Below, in pieces: positions 48,865-56,978 of a DNA stretch of 64,000 nt. Position 1 is the first letter of the stretch; every line of letters starts with the position of its first letter. The DNA is from Hyphomicrobiales bacterium (GTDB lineage: Bacteria > Pseudomonadota > Alphaproteobacteria > Rhizobiales > Rhizobiaceae), in the NCBI GenBank assembly GCA_900469345.1, contig UBWZ01000009.1, forward strand, positions 27,207-91,206, written 5' to 3'. The notes beneath the pieces are model-generated. The model saw only the letters and a list, made by a program, of their open reading frames with translations, searched no databases and was not told the DNA's origin. The translations under genes and the position numbers were made by a program.

Positions 48865-49296
48865 GAAAATCTTCTGTAGGAGAGGGACCGATTTGCGCCA
48901 GCCGCGCCAGATATAGGATAGCGGCCCATCACAGGCATCCCCTGAGAGAAGAATATTGCGTTCGGATTTCCGAACCAATCCGGTCCGACGATCGGCCGCC
49001 GGCGGCTGTCATGTTTCCGTGACGTTCATCCGCCATAAGACGGGTCGGCAAGCACCGGTTCCGCCTCGCGCCGCTCACCTTCCCCGGGACCGGGATCGTC
49101 GGTTTGGTTTTCGATTTATTGGGTTTGCCGGAAGATATTTTGATCGCTGCGGCGATGCTAGACATTTAGGACGGGCTCGGAAACGATCCGGTCCACCATG
49201 CCGGCCTCTGGCCGGCATTTTTTTATCCCCAATGGGCCGGCCTCTCTCGGGCATTTTTTCATCTGTTCGGATGATCGCGGGGTCCCCGCGGCGGCG
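48865..49296 (+). other. 432-base gap: possible small ORF or sRNA ending at a strong terminator
   Basis: Between the ABC ATPase gene and the extensin-like gene, both on the minus strand, the plus strand carries an open stretch (49023-49169, stop TAG at 49167) whose C-terminal part reads GTGIVGLVFDLLGLPEDILI and ends AAAMLDI. The composition looks protein-like (hydrophobic helix with LLGLPED). There is no ATG or GTG in this frame after the upstream TGA at 49020; only a TTG at 49104 is available. A strong plus-strand terminator follows 28 bases later. Either a short gene with an unusual start, a decayed gene end, or a small RNA is possible. Confidence 0.35.
49198..49224 (+). terminator. strong plus-strand terminator, with a degenerate copy behind it
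   Basis: ATGCCGGCC (49198-49206) pairs perfectly with GGCCGGCAT (49210-49218) and is followed by T6. A diverged copy with the same layout (ATGGGCCGGCCTC...GGGCAT plus T6) occupies 49232-49259. The T tracts only suit plus-strand transcripts, yet no annotated plus-strand gene ends here. Confidence 0.85.
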
Positions 49297-50748
49297 TCAG
49301 TCGCAATAGCGACGGCTGCCCTTTCGCGAGCGCAGGTCGAAGTGGAAGTGGTTCCAGTGCTCCGCATTGCTGCCGGGTCCGAGCACCGTTGAGAAGTACT
49401 TGCAGCTGTCGCTGCGCACCGCCTTCAGCAGCCCGCCCTCGCGGAACGAGAACAGGCCCTTCTTGCGCACGTCGATCTCGTGGCCGTTCTTGAGGACGAC
49501 GGCACCGACGTCGATGGCGTTGCCGCGGGCGTGTTCGGACATCGGGTTGTAGCGCTGCCGGCTGTTGTTCATCCGGCGGCAGGAATAGCCGCCCATCGGC
49601 ACGATCGTCTTGACGCCGGTCAGATAGCGGTAGCGGGCAGACGGCGCCAGCTCGCCCTTGACCCATTTGGCAAAAGCAAGCGTCGTCTGGCAGTTCAGCG
49701 TCACCGCCGGCCGCACGTCGATATTGCCGGACAGGCCGGACAGCTTGACCGGATAGTCGATGCCGCAGCTCGGGCCGCTCGAAATGCGCGGACGATCCTC
49801 GAACTCGACGCCCATGCGGCGCAGCTCGGCACGGCAGCTCGCCTCCGACTGCGGCATGACAGTCGGGATGAAGGACTGGTTGGGCGACGTCATCGGGCCG
49901 TCGTCGATCGAGGGACCAGCGTCGTCCATCGGGTTGTCGGGCCGCAGCATCGCCACCTGGCGCATGCCGGCCGCCGGCGGACGGGCGCCCGGTCCTGCCG
50001 GTCCGGCATTGTTCCAGACCGTGCTGCCGTTCGAGATGTCGCCCCGCAGACTGGAAGACTGCCGCTTCGGGGGCACGATGATACGGTCGTCGGAAACCGG
50101 CTGGCGGCGGCCGTTCAGGGCCCGCGGACTGTCGGTGCCGATGCCGTCGACCACCGGCTGGCTGCCGACGCCCTCGGCGATATCGCCCGCCTCCTCTTCC
50201 GCAAGACCGGTCACGTCGCTTTCATCCGGCGCAAAGCCGAACTGCTCGTCCATGTTGACGCCCTTTTCCGGGACGCGGGTCAGACGGCCGGGGCCGGCAG
50301 CGGATACGGGACGCGCCGCCGACTGGCTGAGGGCCTCGTCGCTGTCGATCATCGGCAGGCGGCCCGCGGGCTGCCTCAGCGCGGTGCGCTGCGGAGCCTG
50401 TGCCTGGGGCGCGACGACAGCCGGCGGCACGTCCTGGTCGGGTGCGCGCAGATAGTGCTCGGGTTCGCCTCTGCCGGCAAGGCCGGCATAGGGATCGCTC
50501 TCGCCGGGGCCGGGTTGCGGATAGCCGTAGCCGGCAGCGCTGGCCTGCTGCGTCGGCGACTCGCTTTGCGGGTAAACGCCCTCGGACGGCAGGGAACGGC
50601 TCGGCCGGATCGCGCTCACGCGGGTGCCGCTGTCGATCGCGGCCGGCGGCACCATGTCGGCGGAAGAACAGGCCGCCAGCATTGTCGAGATCATCAGCAG
50701 AGCCACGACCCGCCGAGAAGAGAGAGCATACGCCATACCAGTTGCCAT
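49297..50748 (-). CDS. extensin-like domain lipoprotein
   Basis: 483 residues from the ATG at 50748. A lipoprotein signal (VVALLMISTMLAAC, lipobox Cys at 27) is followed by about 260 residues of low-complexity Pro/Gly/Gln/Asp sequence, then an extensin-like C-terminal domain (about 305-483) with SCGIDYPVKLSG, VTLNCQTTLAFAKWV, MGGYSCRRMN, MSEHARGNAIDVGAV and WNHFHFDL. The fold is related to D-Ala-D-Ala metallopeptidases: His and Asp of SEHARGNAID and His of NHFHFD look like metal ligands. It is probably envelope-associated; enzymatic activity is unproven in this family. Confidence 0.87.
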   Translation of the reverse strand: MATGMAYALSSRRVVALLMISTMLAACSSADMVPPAAIDSGTRVSAIRPSRSLPSEGVYPQSESPTQQASAAGYGYPQPGPGESDPYAGLAGRGEPEHYLRAPDQDVPPAVVAPQAQAPQRTALRQPAGRLPMIDSDEALSQSAARPVSAAGPGRLTRVPEKGVNMDEQFGFAPDESDVTGLAEEEAGDIAEGVGSQPVVDGIGTDSPRALNGRRQPVSDDRIIVPPKRQSSSLRGDISNGSTVWNNAGPAGPGARPPAAGMRQVAMLRPDNPMDDAGPSIDDGPMTSPNQSFIPTVMPQSEASCRAELRRMGVEFEDRPRISSGPSCGIDYPVKLSGLSGNIDVRPAVTLNCQTTLAFAKWVKGELAPSARYRYLTGVKTIVPMGGYSCRRMNNSRQRYNPMSEHARGNAIDVGAVVLKNGHEIDVRKKGLFSFREGGLLKAVRSDSCKYFSTVLGPGSNAEHWNHFHFDLRSRKGSRRYCD

Positions 50749-50888
50749 TCTTCTGGTGCCAAAAGGACACAAGCATCTGTTTTAGCCAAATCTGGTAAAC
50801 GAAGCCTTGCGCGAAAAAGGCCGTTTCATGGTCATTTCGCGCGGAAAGTGCGTGGCTTCGACAGGCGACCGTGCCTGCGGAATGCAAT

Positions 50889-50915
50889 GACCCGCCGACA
50901 CGATGGCGGCGGGTC
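50889..50915. terminator. hairpin downstream of the Cache chemoreceptor gene
   Basis: GACCCGCCG (50889-50897) pairs with CGGCGGGTC (50907-50915). It lies 35 bases past the chemoreceptor stop. There is no T tract on either side, so termination is tentative. Confidence 0.4.
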
Positions 50916-50949
50916 CTGATCACCGTCCCTGACCGGGGACTGCCCCGGC

Positions 50950-52764
50950 TCAGGCGGCGCGGGAGCGTCCAGCGTTTTCCGGCGCACCCAGCCGGAAGGC
51001 AGACAGCAGCCTTTGCAGGTGCAGGCTCTGTTCGGCCAGCGTCTGGCTGGCGGCCGTCGTTTCCTCCACCATGGCGGCATTCTGCTGCGTCATCTGGTCC
51101 ATGTGACCGACGGAGGTATTGATCTCCTGCAGGCCCGCGGACTGCTCCTGCGCCGTGGCGGCGATCGTGTCCACATGCGCGTTGAGACGCTCCACGAAGG
51201 CCGCGATCTCGACCAGCGCATCGCCGGTGGAGCGCACCAGCGAAACGCCGCCCTCCACCTCGCGGGCAGAATTGCCGATCAACGTCTTGATCTCCTTGGC
51301 GGCGTTGGCGGAGCGCTGGGCAAGCTCGCGGACCTCCTGGGCGACCACCGCAAAGCCCCTGCCCGCTTCGCCGGCACGGGCAGCCTCGACACCGGCGTTC
51401 AGCGCCAGAAGGTTGGTCTGGAAGGCGATCTCGTCGATGACGGAAATGATCTGGTTGATGCGGCTGGAGGCATCCTCGATCCGGCCCATGGCGTCGATCG
51501 CATCGCGCACGATCGCACCGGAGCGGCCGGCGCTGTCCTTGGTCTCCTCAACCATGCTGCGGGCCTCGCGGGCGCGTTCGGATGCGGTGCGCACCGAGGC
51601 GGTGATCTCGCCGAGCGCGGCGGCCGTTTCCTCGAGTGCCGCGGCTTGCTGCTCGGTGCGCCGGGACAGGTTTCCGGTTGCGCCCGAAATGTCCGAGGCA
51701 CTGTCGCGCACCACGAGGCCGGTTTCCGAAATCGCCTGGATGGCCGCCCTCAGGGCGCCGACCGCGGCGTTGAAGTCGCTCCGCAGCTTGGCGTATTCGC
51801 TGCCGAGATCGCCGACCGAGATATCGAGATCGCCGCCGGCCAGCCGCTCCAGCGCCTGCCCCAGTTCGGCCATGGCGGCAGACTGCCGTGCCGCCGCACC
51901 GCTCAGCGTCTGCTCGTTGCGCAGCCGCTCCTCGGCGATCGCCCGCTGCTGCTCGGCTTCGCGCGCCTGCAGCGTGAAGCGTTCGGCAACCGAATCGCGC
52001 AGCACGAGGACGGCCCGCGCCATGTCGCCGATCTCGCTTCTCTGCTGGATGCAGGGCACGTCCATGCCGGTCCGCCCGTCGGCGATCTCCTGCAGCACCT
52101 GCTTGACCTTGAAGATCGGACGGGTGACGCTTTTCACGGTAATCCAGGCGCCGCCGATCAACAGCAGCGCACCGATGCCGAACATGCCGGCAAAGCGCAG
52201 CGCGTCGCGGCGGAACATGGCATGCAGGTCGTCGGCGTAGACGCCGGTGCCGACCACCCAGCCCCAGGGCGCAAAACCGATCACGTGCGAATATTTTTCC
52301 ACCGGCTGGTCGGCGCCGGGTTTCGGCCAGTAGTAGTCGACAAAGCCCTGGCCGCTGGCCTTCACCACGTTGACGAATTCCACGAACAGGAACTTGCCGT
52401 TCGGGTCCTTGTTCTGGCTGAGATCCGTGCCGTTCAATTCCGGCTTGATCGGGTGCATGACCATGCGCGGCTGCATGTCGTTGATCCAGAGATAACCGGA
52501 TCCGCCGGCATAGCGCATGGCGCCGATGGCCGCCTTGGCCTCGGTCTGCGCCTGCTCGCGCGACATCGCCCCGGACGTCTCCAATGCCTGGTATTTCTTC
52601 AAGAGCGCGATGGCGGCGTCGTTCATCTGCGCCAACCCCGCCTTGCGCTCCTGAGCCGACGAGGCGTAGCTCTGGAACAGGCTGAAGGTCATGGCCGCTC
52701 CAAGCACGACCAGAGCGAGCAGGACGAGGCCGTAGAGCCGGATTGAAATTGTCAGACGTGGCAT
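50950..52764 (-). CDS. methyl-accepting chemotaxis protein with single Cache sensor
   Basis: 604 residues. Membrane segment LYGLVLLALVVLGAAMTF at about 9-27, a periplasmic sCache_2 domain (about 35-185) with GYLWINDMQPRMVMHP, GTDLSQNKDPNGKFLF and GFAPWGWVVGTGVY, a second membrane segment FGIGALLLIGGAWITV near 195, HAMP (about 215-265), and a signalling domain with the same conserved tip as the other receptor in this window. sCache_2 receptors often bind small organic acids. No CheR-docking pentapeptide is seen. Confidence 0.94.
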   Translation of the reverse strand: MPRLTISIRLYGLVLLALVVLGAAMTFSLFQSYASSAQERKAGLAQMNDAAIALLKKYQALETSGAMSREQAQTEAKAAIGAMRYAGGSGYLWINDMQPRMVMHPIKPELNGTDLSQNKDPNGKFLFVEFVNVVKASGQGFVDYYWPKPGADQPVEKYSHVIGFAPWGWVVGTGVYADDLHAMFRRDALRFAGMFGIGALLLIGGAWITVKSVTRPIFKVKQVLQEIADGRTGMDVPCIQQRSEIGDMARAVLVLRDSVAERFTLQAREAEQQRAIAEERLRNEQTLSGAAARQSAAMAELGQALERLAGGDLDISVGDLGSEYAKLRSDFNAAVGALRAAIQAISETGLVVRDSASDISGATGNLSRRTEQQAAALEETAAALGEITASVRTASERAREARSMVEETKDSAGRSGAIVRDAIDAMGRIEDASSRINQIISVIDEIAFQTNLLALNAGVEAARAGEAGRGFAVVAQEVRELAQRSANAAKEIKTLIGNSAREVEGGVSLVRSTGDALVEIAAFVERLNAHVDTIAATAQEQSAGLQEINTSVGHMDQMTQQNAAMVEETTAASQTLAEQSLHLQRLLSAFRLGAPENAGRSRAA

Positions 52765-52982
52765 GGATTTCCCCCTCCGTTCGTGCCGACTTAAATTCTA
52801 AAATAGGATGGTTACCAGGGAGTGAAGCCGAGACCGGCGCGCCGCCCGGCAGTCCGCGGTGCCTGCAACGGCTCTCCGGCGTCAGCCAAGCGGCGTGTGC
52901 GGGACTTCAAAAAAGGCGTGGGATTTTGCGGGCGCACGGACTAGGCTTCCGGCGGGAGACCCAGCCAGGAGCAAAACGACCG

Positions 52983-53369
52983 ATGAACGATGCCGCCAAG
53001 CCTACCGGAGAACTTACCCTTCGCACCCTTGCCATGCCGACCGACGCCAATCCGGCGGGCGACATTTTCGGCGGCTGGGTCATGTCGCAGATGGATCTGG
53101 CGAGCGGCATCCGGGCCGGCGAACGCGCGCACGGGCGGGTGGTGACGGCAGCCGTCAAGGAAATGGCCTTCCAGCTGCCGGTCAAGATCGGCGATACGCT
53201 GAACGTCTACACGGAAATCACCCGCGTCGGCCGCACCTCGATCACCCTGCAGGTGGAAGCCTGGGCGCACCGGGCGCGCCATCGGACGCTGGAAAAGGTG
53301 ACCGCCGGCACCTTCATCATGGTGGCGCTGGACGAGGACGGCAAGCCCAGCCCCGTGCCGGCGGAGTAA
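52983..53369 (+). CDS. acyl-CoA thioesterase (YciA-like hotdog fold)
   Basis: 128 residues from the ATG at 52983, whose immediate upstream is GCAAAACG rather than a good ribosome site. Hotdog-fold signature: LAMPTDANPAGDIFGGWVMS with catalytic Asp/Asn region, then MDLASGIRAGERAHGRVVT and VYTEITRVGRTS. Family members hydrolyse short to medium acyl-CoA thioesters in the cytoplasm. It is followed at 8 bases by an acetyltransferase gene, so the pair is probably one transcript. Confidence 0.9.
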   Translation: MNDAAKPTGELTLRTLAMPTDANPAGDIFGGWVMSQMDLASGIRAGERAHGRVVTAAVKEMAFQLPVKIGDTLNVYTEITRVGRTSITLQVEAWAHRARHRTLEKVTAGTFIMVALDEDGKPSPVPAE

Positions 53370-53377
53370 ACCAACCG

Positions 53378-53893
53378 ATGATCCCGACCCTGCAGACCGA
53401 ACGCCTGCGGCTGCGTCCAGCGACGGTCCACGATTGGCCCGACTATGCCGGGCTGATGACGTCGCAGCGTGCGGTCCATATGGGCGGGCCGCATACGCTA
53501 GGCACCGCGTGGGGCACGTTCTGCAACGATGTGGCGCAGTGGAGCCTGTTCGGGCACGGTTGTCTGATGATCGAAGAACGCCGGACCGGCGTCTGCGTCG
53601 GCCAGGTCGGCGTCAATGCCGGCCCATTGTTCCCTGAACGTGAGCTGGGCTGGTTTCTCTATGCGCAGGCCGAGGGCAAAGGCTACGCTTTCGAGGCCGC
53701 GTCCGAGATGCGTGACTGGGCATTTGCCGCCGACCGGCCGGGCGTGCTGGTCAGCTATATCCGTCCCGACAATCTCAGATCCCGGAAACTGGCCGAACGG
53801 CTGGGAGCCAGACATGACCCGGAGGCAAAAGGCCACGAGCATGGCGATCTGGTTTTTCGTTATCCAGATCCGAGACTTGCTTCCTCTTTTTAA
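53378..53893 (+). CDS. GNAT family N-acetyltransferase (RimJ/RimL-like)
   Basis: 171 residues. Acetyltransferase_3-type pattern: TLQTERLRLRPATVHDWPDY at the N-terminus, VCVGQVGVNAGPLFPERELG for beta strands 4-5, AEGKGYAFEAA for the acetyl-CoA-binding loop, and NLRSRKLAERLGA near the end. The acceptor is unknown. It converges on the DUF1501 gene with only 2 bases between their stops. Confidence 0.9.
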   Translation: MIPTLQTERLRLRPATVHDWPDYAGLMTSQRAVHMGGPHTLGTAWGTFCNDVAQWSLFGHGCLMIEERRTGVCVGQVGVNAGPLFPERELGWFLYAQAEGKGYAFEAASEMRDWAFAADRPGVLVSYIRPDNLRSRKLAERLGARHDPEAKGHEHGDLVFRYPDPRLASSF

Positions 53894-53895
53894 CG

Positions 53896-55074
53896 CTACG
53901 CGCGAAGATAGACGGAATTCTTGTCGAAGCTGAGGCCCGGGAAGACCTTGGTGGTCAGGCCCTCGGGGCTGATGCCGAACTGCCGGTAGAGCATGGCGGC
54001 CGCCACTTCCCGCACATCACCGGTCGGCATCAGGTCGCGCTCGTCGAGCAGCTTGTCAGCGCCCAGCCCGGGCCACTGCCCGAGCACCTTGCCGCCATCG
54101 ACGGCACCGCCGGCGAGGAGAGCCAGGCCGCCCGTGCCGTGATCGGTGCCATTGGTGCCGTTCTCGCGCGCCGTGCGCCCAAACTCCGTCATCGCAAGCA
54201 CGACGGTCTTGCTCCACGCATCCGCGCCCAGCGTCTCCTTCAGGGTGACGATGGCGGTCGTCAGGTCGCCGGCCGCCTTTCTGAACTGCGCCTGCTGACC
54301 CACATGCGTGTCCCAGCCGTTGATCGAGAAGCTGGCGATCCGGTAGTCCTTGCCGAGCATGCCGCCGGCCAGCCGGGCGATATCGGCGATGCCGCCGCCG
54401 CGCTTGCCGTCGCTGTAGAGGGATTCGGCGGAACTGTCGGTCGACCTTGCCTCGTCGAGCGCCTGGGCAAATGCGGGATCATGCGCGTAGAGCCGCTCCA
54501 GGAAGGCGATCTCGTCCTCGGCGAGCGCGAAATTGCTCTGGCTCGACCACGACGCCACCTTGTTCGGGCCGGTCAGGATCAGGTCCATGGAGGTGTTGAT
54601 GTCGATCGCCATGCGGGCGCCGGACTGCGGGATGGCCGCCAGCGTGCGGTTCAGCCAGCCGGTCTTCTGGCTCTTGTCGCTGCCGCCCGTTTCGAGAATG
54701 TCCTGGCCGTCGAAATGGCTCCGCTGGTTGCGATAGGGTGTCGAGACGGCGTGCACGAAGGACAGTTCACGCGCCTGCCAGAGCGGCATCAGCGGTGCTG
54801 CCGCCGGGTTGAGGCCGAAAAAGCCGTCGAGATCCAGCAGGCCGGCATCGGGCGTCAGGCCGAGCTTCGGCCGCAGCGCCGCAAAGGCCGGATCGCCATA
54901 GGGCTGGACCAGGTCCATGCCGTCCATGGCGCCGCGCAGGATGATCGTCACGAAGCGGTTGTCGCCGGGCATGGCGGCAAACGAGATCGGCGTCATCACC
55001 GGGGCGGCCGCCGCACAGCAGGCGCCGGCCAGAAAGCCGCGCCTTGACAGCAGAATGCGTTCCGATGCGGTCAT
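53896..55074 (-). CDS. DUF1501 protein with twin-arginine signal
   Basis: 392 residues. A Tat signal (LSRRGFLAGACCAAAAPVM) directs export in folded form. The DUF1501 fold is related to alkaline phosphatase/sulfatase-like proteins: RGAMDGMDLVQPYGDPAFAA, SWSSQSNFALAEDE, WDTHVGQQAQFRKAAGDLTT and TEFGRTARENGTNGTDHGTG are typical. Activity is unknown. AGGAGG precedes the start, which is 2 bases after the DUF1800 stop. DUF1800 and DUF1501 genes are commonly paired across bacteria. Confidence 0.93.
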   Translation of the reverse strand: MTASERILLSRRGFLAGACCAAAAPVMTPISFAAMPGDNRFVTIILRGAMDGMDLVQPYGDPAFAALRPKLGLTPDAGLLDLDGFFGLNPAAAPLMPLWQARELSFVHAVSTPYRNQRSHFDGQDILETGGSDKSQKTGWLNRTLAAIPQSGARMAIDINTSMDLILTGPNKVASWSSQSNFALAEDEIAFLERLYAHDPAFAQALDEARSTDSSAESLYSDGKRGGGIADIARLAGGMLGKDYRIASFSINGWDTHVGQQAQFRKAAGDLTTAIVTLKETLGADAWSKTVVLAMTEFGRTARENGTNGTDHGTGGLALLAGGAVDGGKVLGQWPGLGADKLLDERDLMPTGDVREVAAAMLYRQFGISPEGLTTKVFPGLSFDKNSVYLRA

Positions 55075-55076
55075 GA

Positions 55077-56597
55077 CTACCTCCTGTTGAATTCGGGCGA
55101 CGCGAGAACCATCGTGATGCCATGGATCTTGTTGGGTGCCTGGGCGATGATCTGGCGCGTTTCGGGGCTGGCGGCATCGGCGAGCGCCGCCTCGAGAAAC
55201 GGCGACGGCTCCATCTTCTGGCCGAAGGTCTTGGCGACGGTGCGCGACCAGGTGATCCGTTCGGTGAGCTGGCTGGGCGACAGCCAGACGCTTGCCTGGT
55301 CGGCAAAGCCGGCCGGGCTCGGCGGCTGCCAGATCGGCTGGCCCATGCGCTGCAGGGCGCCGAGCGTCAGGGCATTGGCACGCCCGGCCCGGCGTTTGGC
55401 GTCGTCGGCGGCGGCCGCGTTGGGCAGATCGGCACCACCCTGCCCGGTGACCTGGCCGGCCATGTCGCTCGCCATCTTCATCGCCTTGTCGACCGGGCCG
55501 TCATCGTCGTCGCGGTTGTCGAGGTCCCGCAGCAGGGTCGCGAAGTTGCTTTCCGGGAGGCCGAGCGCCCGCAGGCCCGAGGCGACGAAGTCGAAAGGCT
55601 GCTTGATCTTCTGGCCGGGCTCTTCCCAGGCGCGCGGATGCTCGAGCATGGCGCGGTAGACGTCCTTCAGATTGCCGTCGCTGGCGGCCCAGGCCGACAC
55701 CATGGCGGCGACCACCTGTTCCGGCGGCTGATCGGCGATGAAGTGGGTCACCAGCTTGCGGCAGATGTGTTCCGCCGTCTTCGGGTTGGCGGCAAGATCT
55801 TCCAGCATCAGGACGTGATCCTGCCCCTCGCCCTCGTCGCCGTCATAGTCGCGCCCGAGCAGGGCGATGGATCCACCCTCGGCGAAGCGCGGCCGGTAGA
55901 CGACCTGCAGCGCCCGGTTGTCGACCGACAGGCCGGTGAGGATGAGGGCGGCCGAGCGCACGTCCGCCTGGGTATAGCCGCTGCCGGCACCGAGCGTATG
56001 CAGTTCGAGAAGCTCGCGGCCGAGGTTTTCGTTGAGGCCGCGACCGGTCTTCTGCGCCGCGGCCGAATCGGGCCCGACGCTCTGGTCCTGGTCGAGATAG
56101 ATCAGCATCGCGGGGTGCAGGATGGAGGCGGTCAGCAGCTGCGAAAAGCTGCCGCCGAGATTCGGGCGGATCGCCTCGGCCTCGTAGAGCGGCACGACCA
56201 TGCGCATCGGCAGGGATTTGAGCGCGCTGGTGGAGAAATGGTCGGTCCAGAAGGTCGCAAGCCGTTCATAAAAGCCGAGCGGCGAATGCACCGCCTGGGC
56301 AAGCCGCGCCATGGCGTCCTGCCGGTAGATGCGCTGCGCTTCCCGCTGGGTCTGCTTGCGGATCTCTTCGTTGGGCTTGCCCTCCTTGGCGGCCTTGGCC
56401 TCGGCGGTGCGCAGGGAGATGATGCGGGTCGCCGTCTCGCGGCGGCCGGCAATGCCCTCGCGGGGAAAACGCGGCTTCTTGGTGCGGCCCTCGTCGACCT
56501 GTGCCAAAAGGCCTTCGGCGGTGCCGGGCATGGTGCCGCCCGGCGTCAGGCCGTAGCCATAGCGGATCGCCGCAAGGGTCTCGTTCGCAAGGGCCAT
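55077..56597 (-). CDS. DUF1800 protein
   Basis: 506 residues matching DUF1800 along its length: LAAIRYGYGLTPGGTMPG near the start, PLGFYERLATFWTDHFSTSA, LLTASILHPAMLIYLDQDQS, GLNENLGRELLELHTLG and KLVTHFIADQPPEQVVAAMV. No clear signal peptide precedes the domain, unlike its Tat-exported partner. It is first in a two-gene unit with DUF1501; the pair probably works together outside the cytoplasmic membrane, which would need an export route for this one. Function is unknown. AAGGAG lies upstream. Confidence 0.93.
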   Translation of the reverse strand: MALANETLAAIRYGYGLTPGGTMPGTAEGLLAQVDEGRTKKPRFPREGIAGRRETATRIISLRTAEAKAAKEGKPNEEIRKQTQREAQRIYRQDAMARLAQAVHSPLGFYERLATFWTDHFSTSALKSLPMRMVVPLYEAEAIRPNLGGSFSQLLTASILHPAMLIYLDQDQSVGPDSAAAQKTGRGLNENLGRELLELHTLGAGSGYTQADVRSAALILTGLSVDNRALQVVYRPRFAEGGSIALLGRDYDGDEGEGQDHVLMLEDLAANPKTAEHICRKLVTHFIADQPPEQVVAAMVSAWAASDGNLKDVYRAMLEHPRAWEEPGQKIKQPFDFVASGLRALGLPESNFATLLRDLDNRDDDDGPVDKAMKMASDMAGQVTGQGGADLPNAAAADDAKRRAGRANALTLGALQRMGQPIWQPPSPAGFADQASVWLSPSQLTERITWSRTVAKTFGQKMEPSPFLEAALADAASPETRQIIAQAPNKIHGITMVLASPEFNRR

Positions 56598-56978
56598 GCG
56601 ACCACTCCTTGTTCTTCGGGCTTCAGCATCCGGGTTCTTCGGGTTTCAGCATCCGGAAGCAATACGTCGGAAACCGTATGGAACTAGGGCGATTTCGGGA
56701 CATGTCCAAATTGTAATGCAGCAACCCACAGGATATCCGCGCCGCCGCGGAGGACGGGCGGTTTATGTTGTTCAACCTCGCCGGTCCATCAGGTGGAATG
56801 CCGGATCGCTAAACACTCAAACAGGCGCAGTTGCAGCATGGCTCTCGGGGCTGCGGCAGACTGCGGCCTGCGGCCTAAGCCTGCAAGAGTCGCAGAAGGA
56901 TCGGCCGGTTGCGATCCGATCGCGCGGCGCCTACCCTCGGTTTGCAGAGAGTTCAGCCGCGAATTGAGGATGCTCCAC
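56598..56978. other. divergent intergenic region between the DUF1800 and HNH genes
   Basis: These 381 bases hold the 23-base tandem repeat described separately, then GC-rich sequence with several CTGCGGC copies around 56845-56880 (GGGGCTGCGG, GACTGCGGCC, TGCGGCCTAAG). No protein-like small ORF was found; open stretches here look like upstream extensions of the HNH frame. Promoters for both flanking genes must lie here but none stands out. Confidence 0.4.
56611..56656. repeat. 23-base tandem direct repeat (two copies)
   Basis: GTTCTTCGGG(C/T)TTCAGCATCCGG occurs at 56611-56633 and again, immediately adjacent, at 56634-56656 with a single C/T difference. It lies in the leader of the DUF1800-DUF1501 unit, 14 bases from the start codon. 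Confidence 0.9.

Noticed and set aside
48929..49165. Minus-strand 78-codon frame opposite the mini-ORF
   Set aside because: It begins at a good-looking ATG but gives a Lys/Arg/Ser-rich product that does not resemble a folded protein and has no ribosome site. Kept in mind as an alternative to the plus-strand reading.
56611..56656. Possible CRISPR-like repeat
   Set aside because: The two copies are directly adjacent without a spacer, and no further copies follow.
55122..56687. Plus-strand open frame of 521 codons over DUF1800
   Set aside because: It is the complement of the DUF1800 coding sequence, with no independent features.
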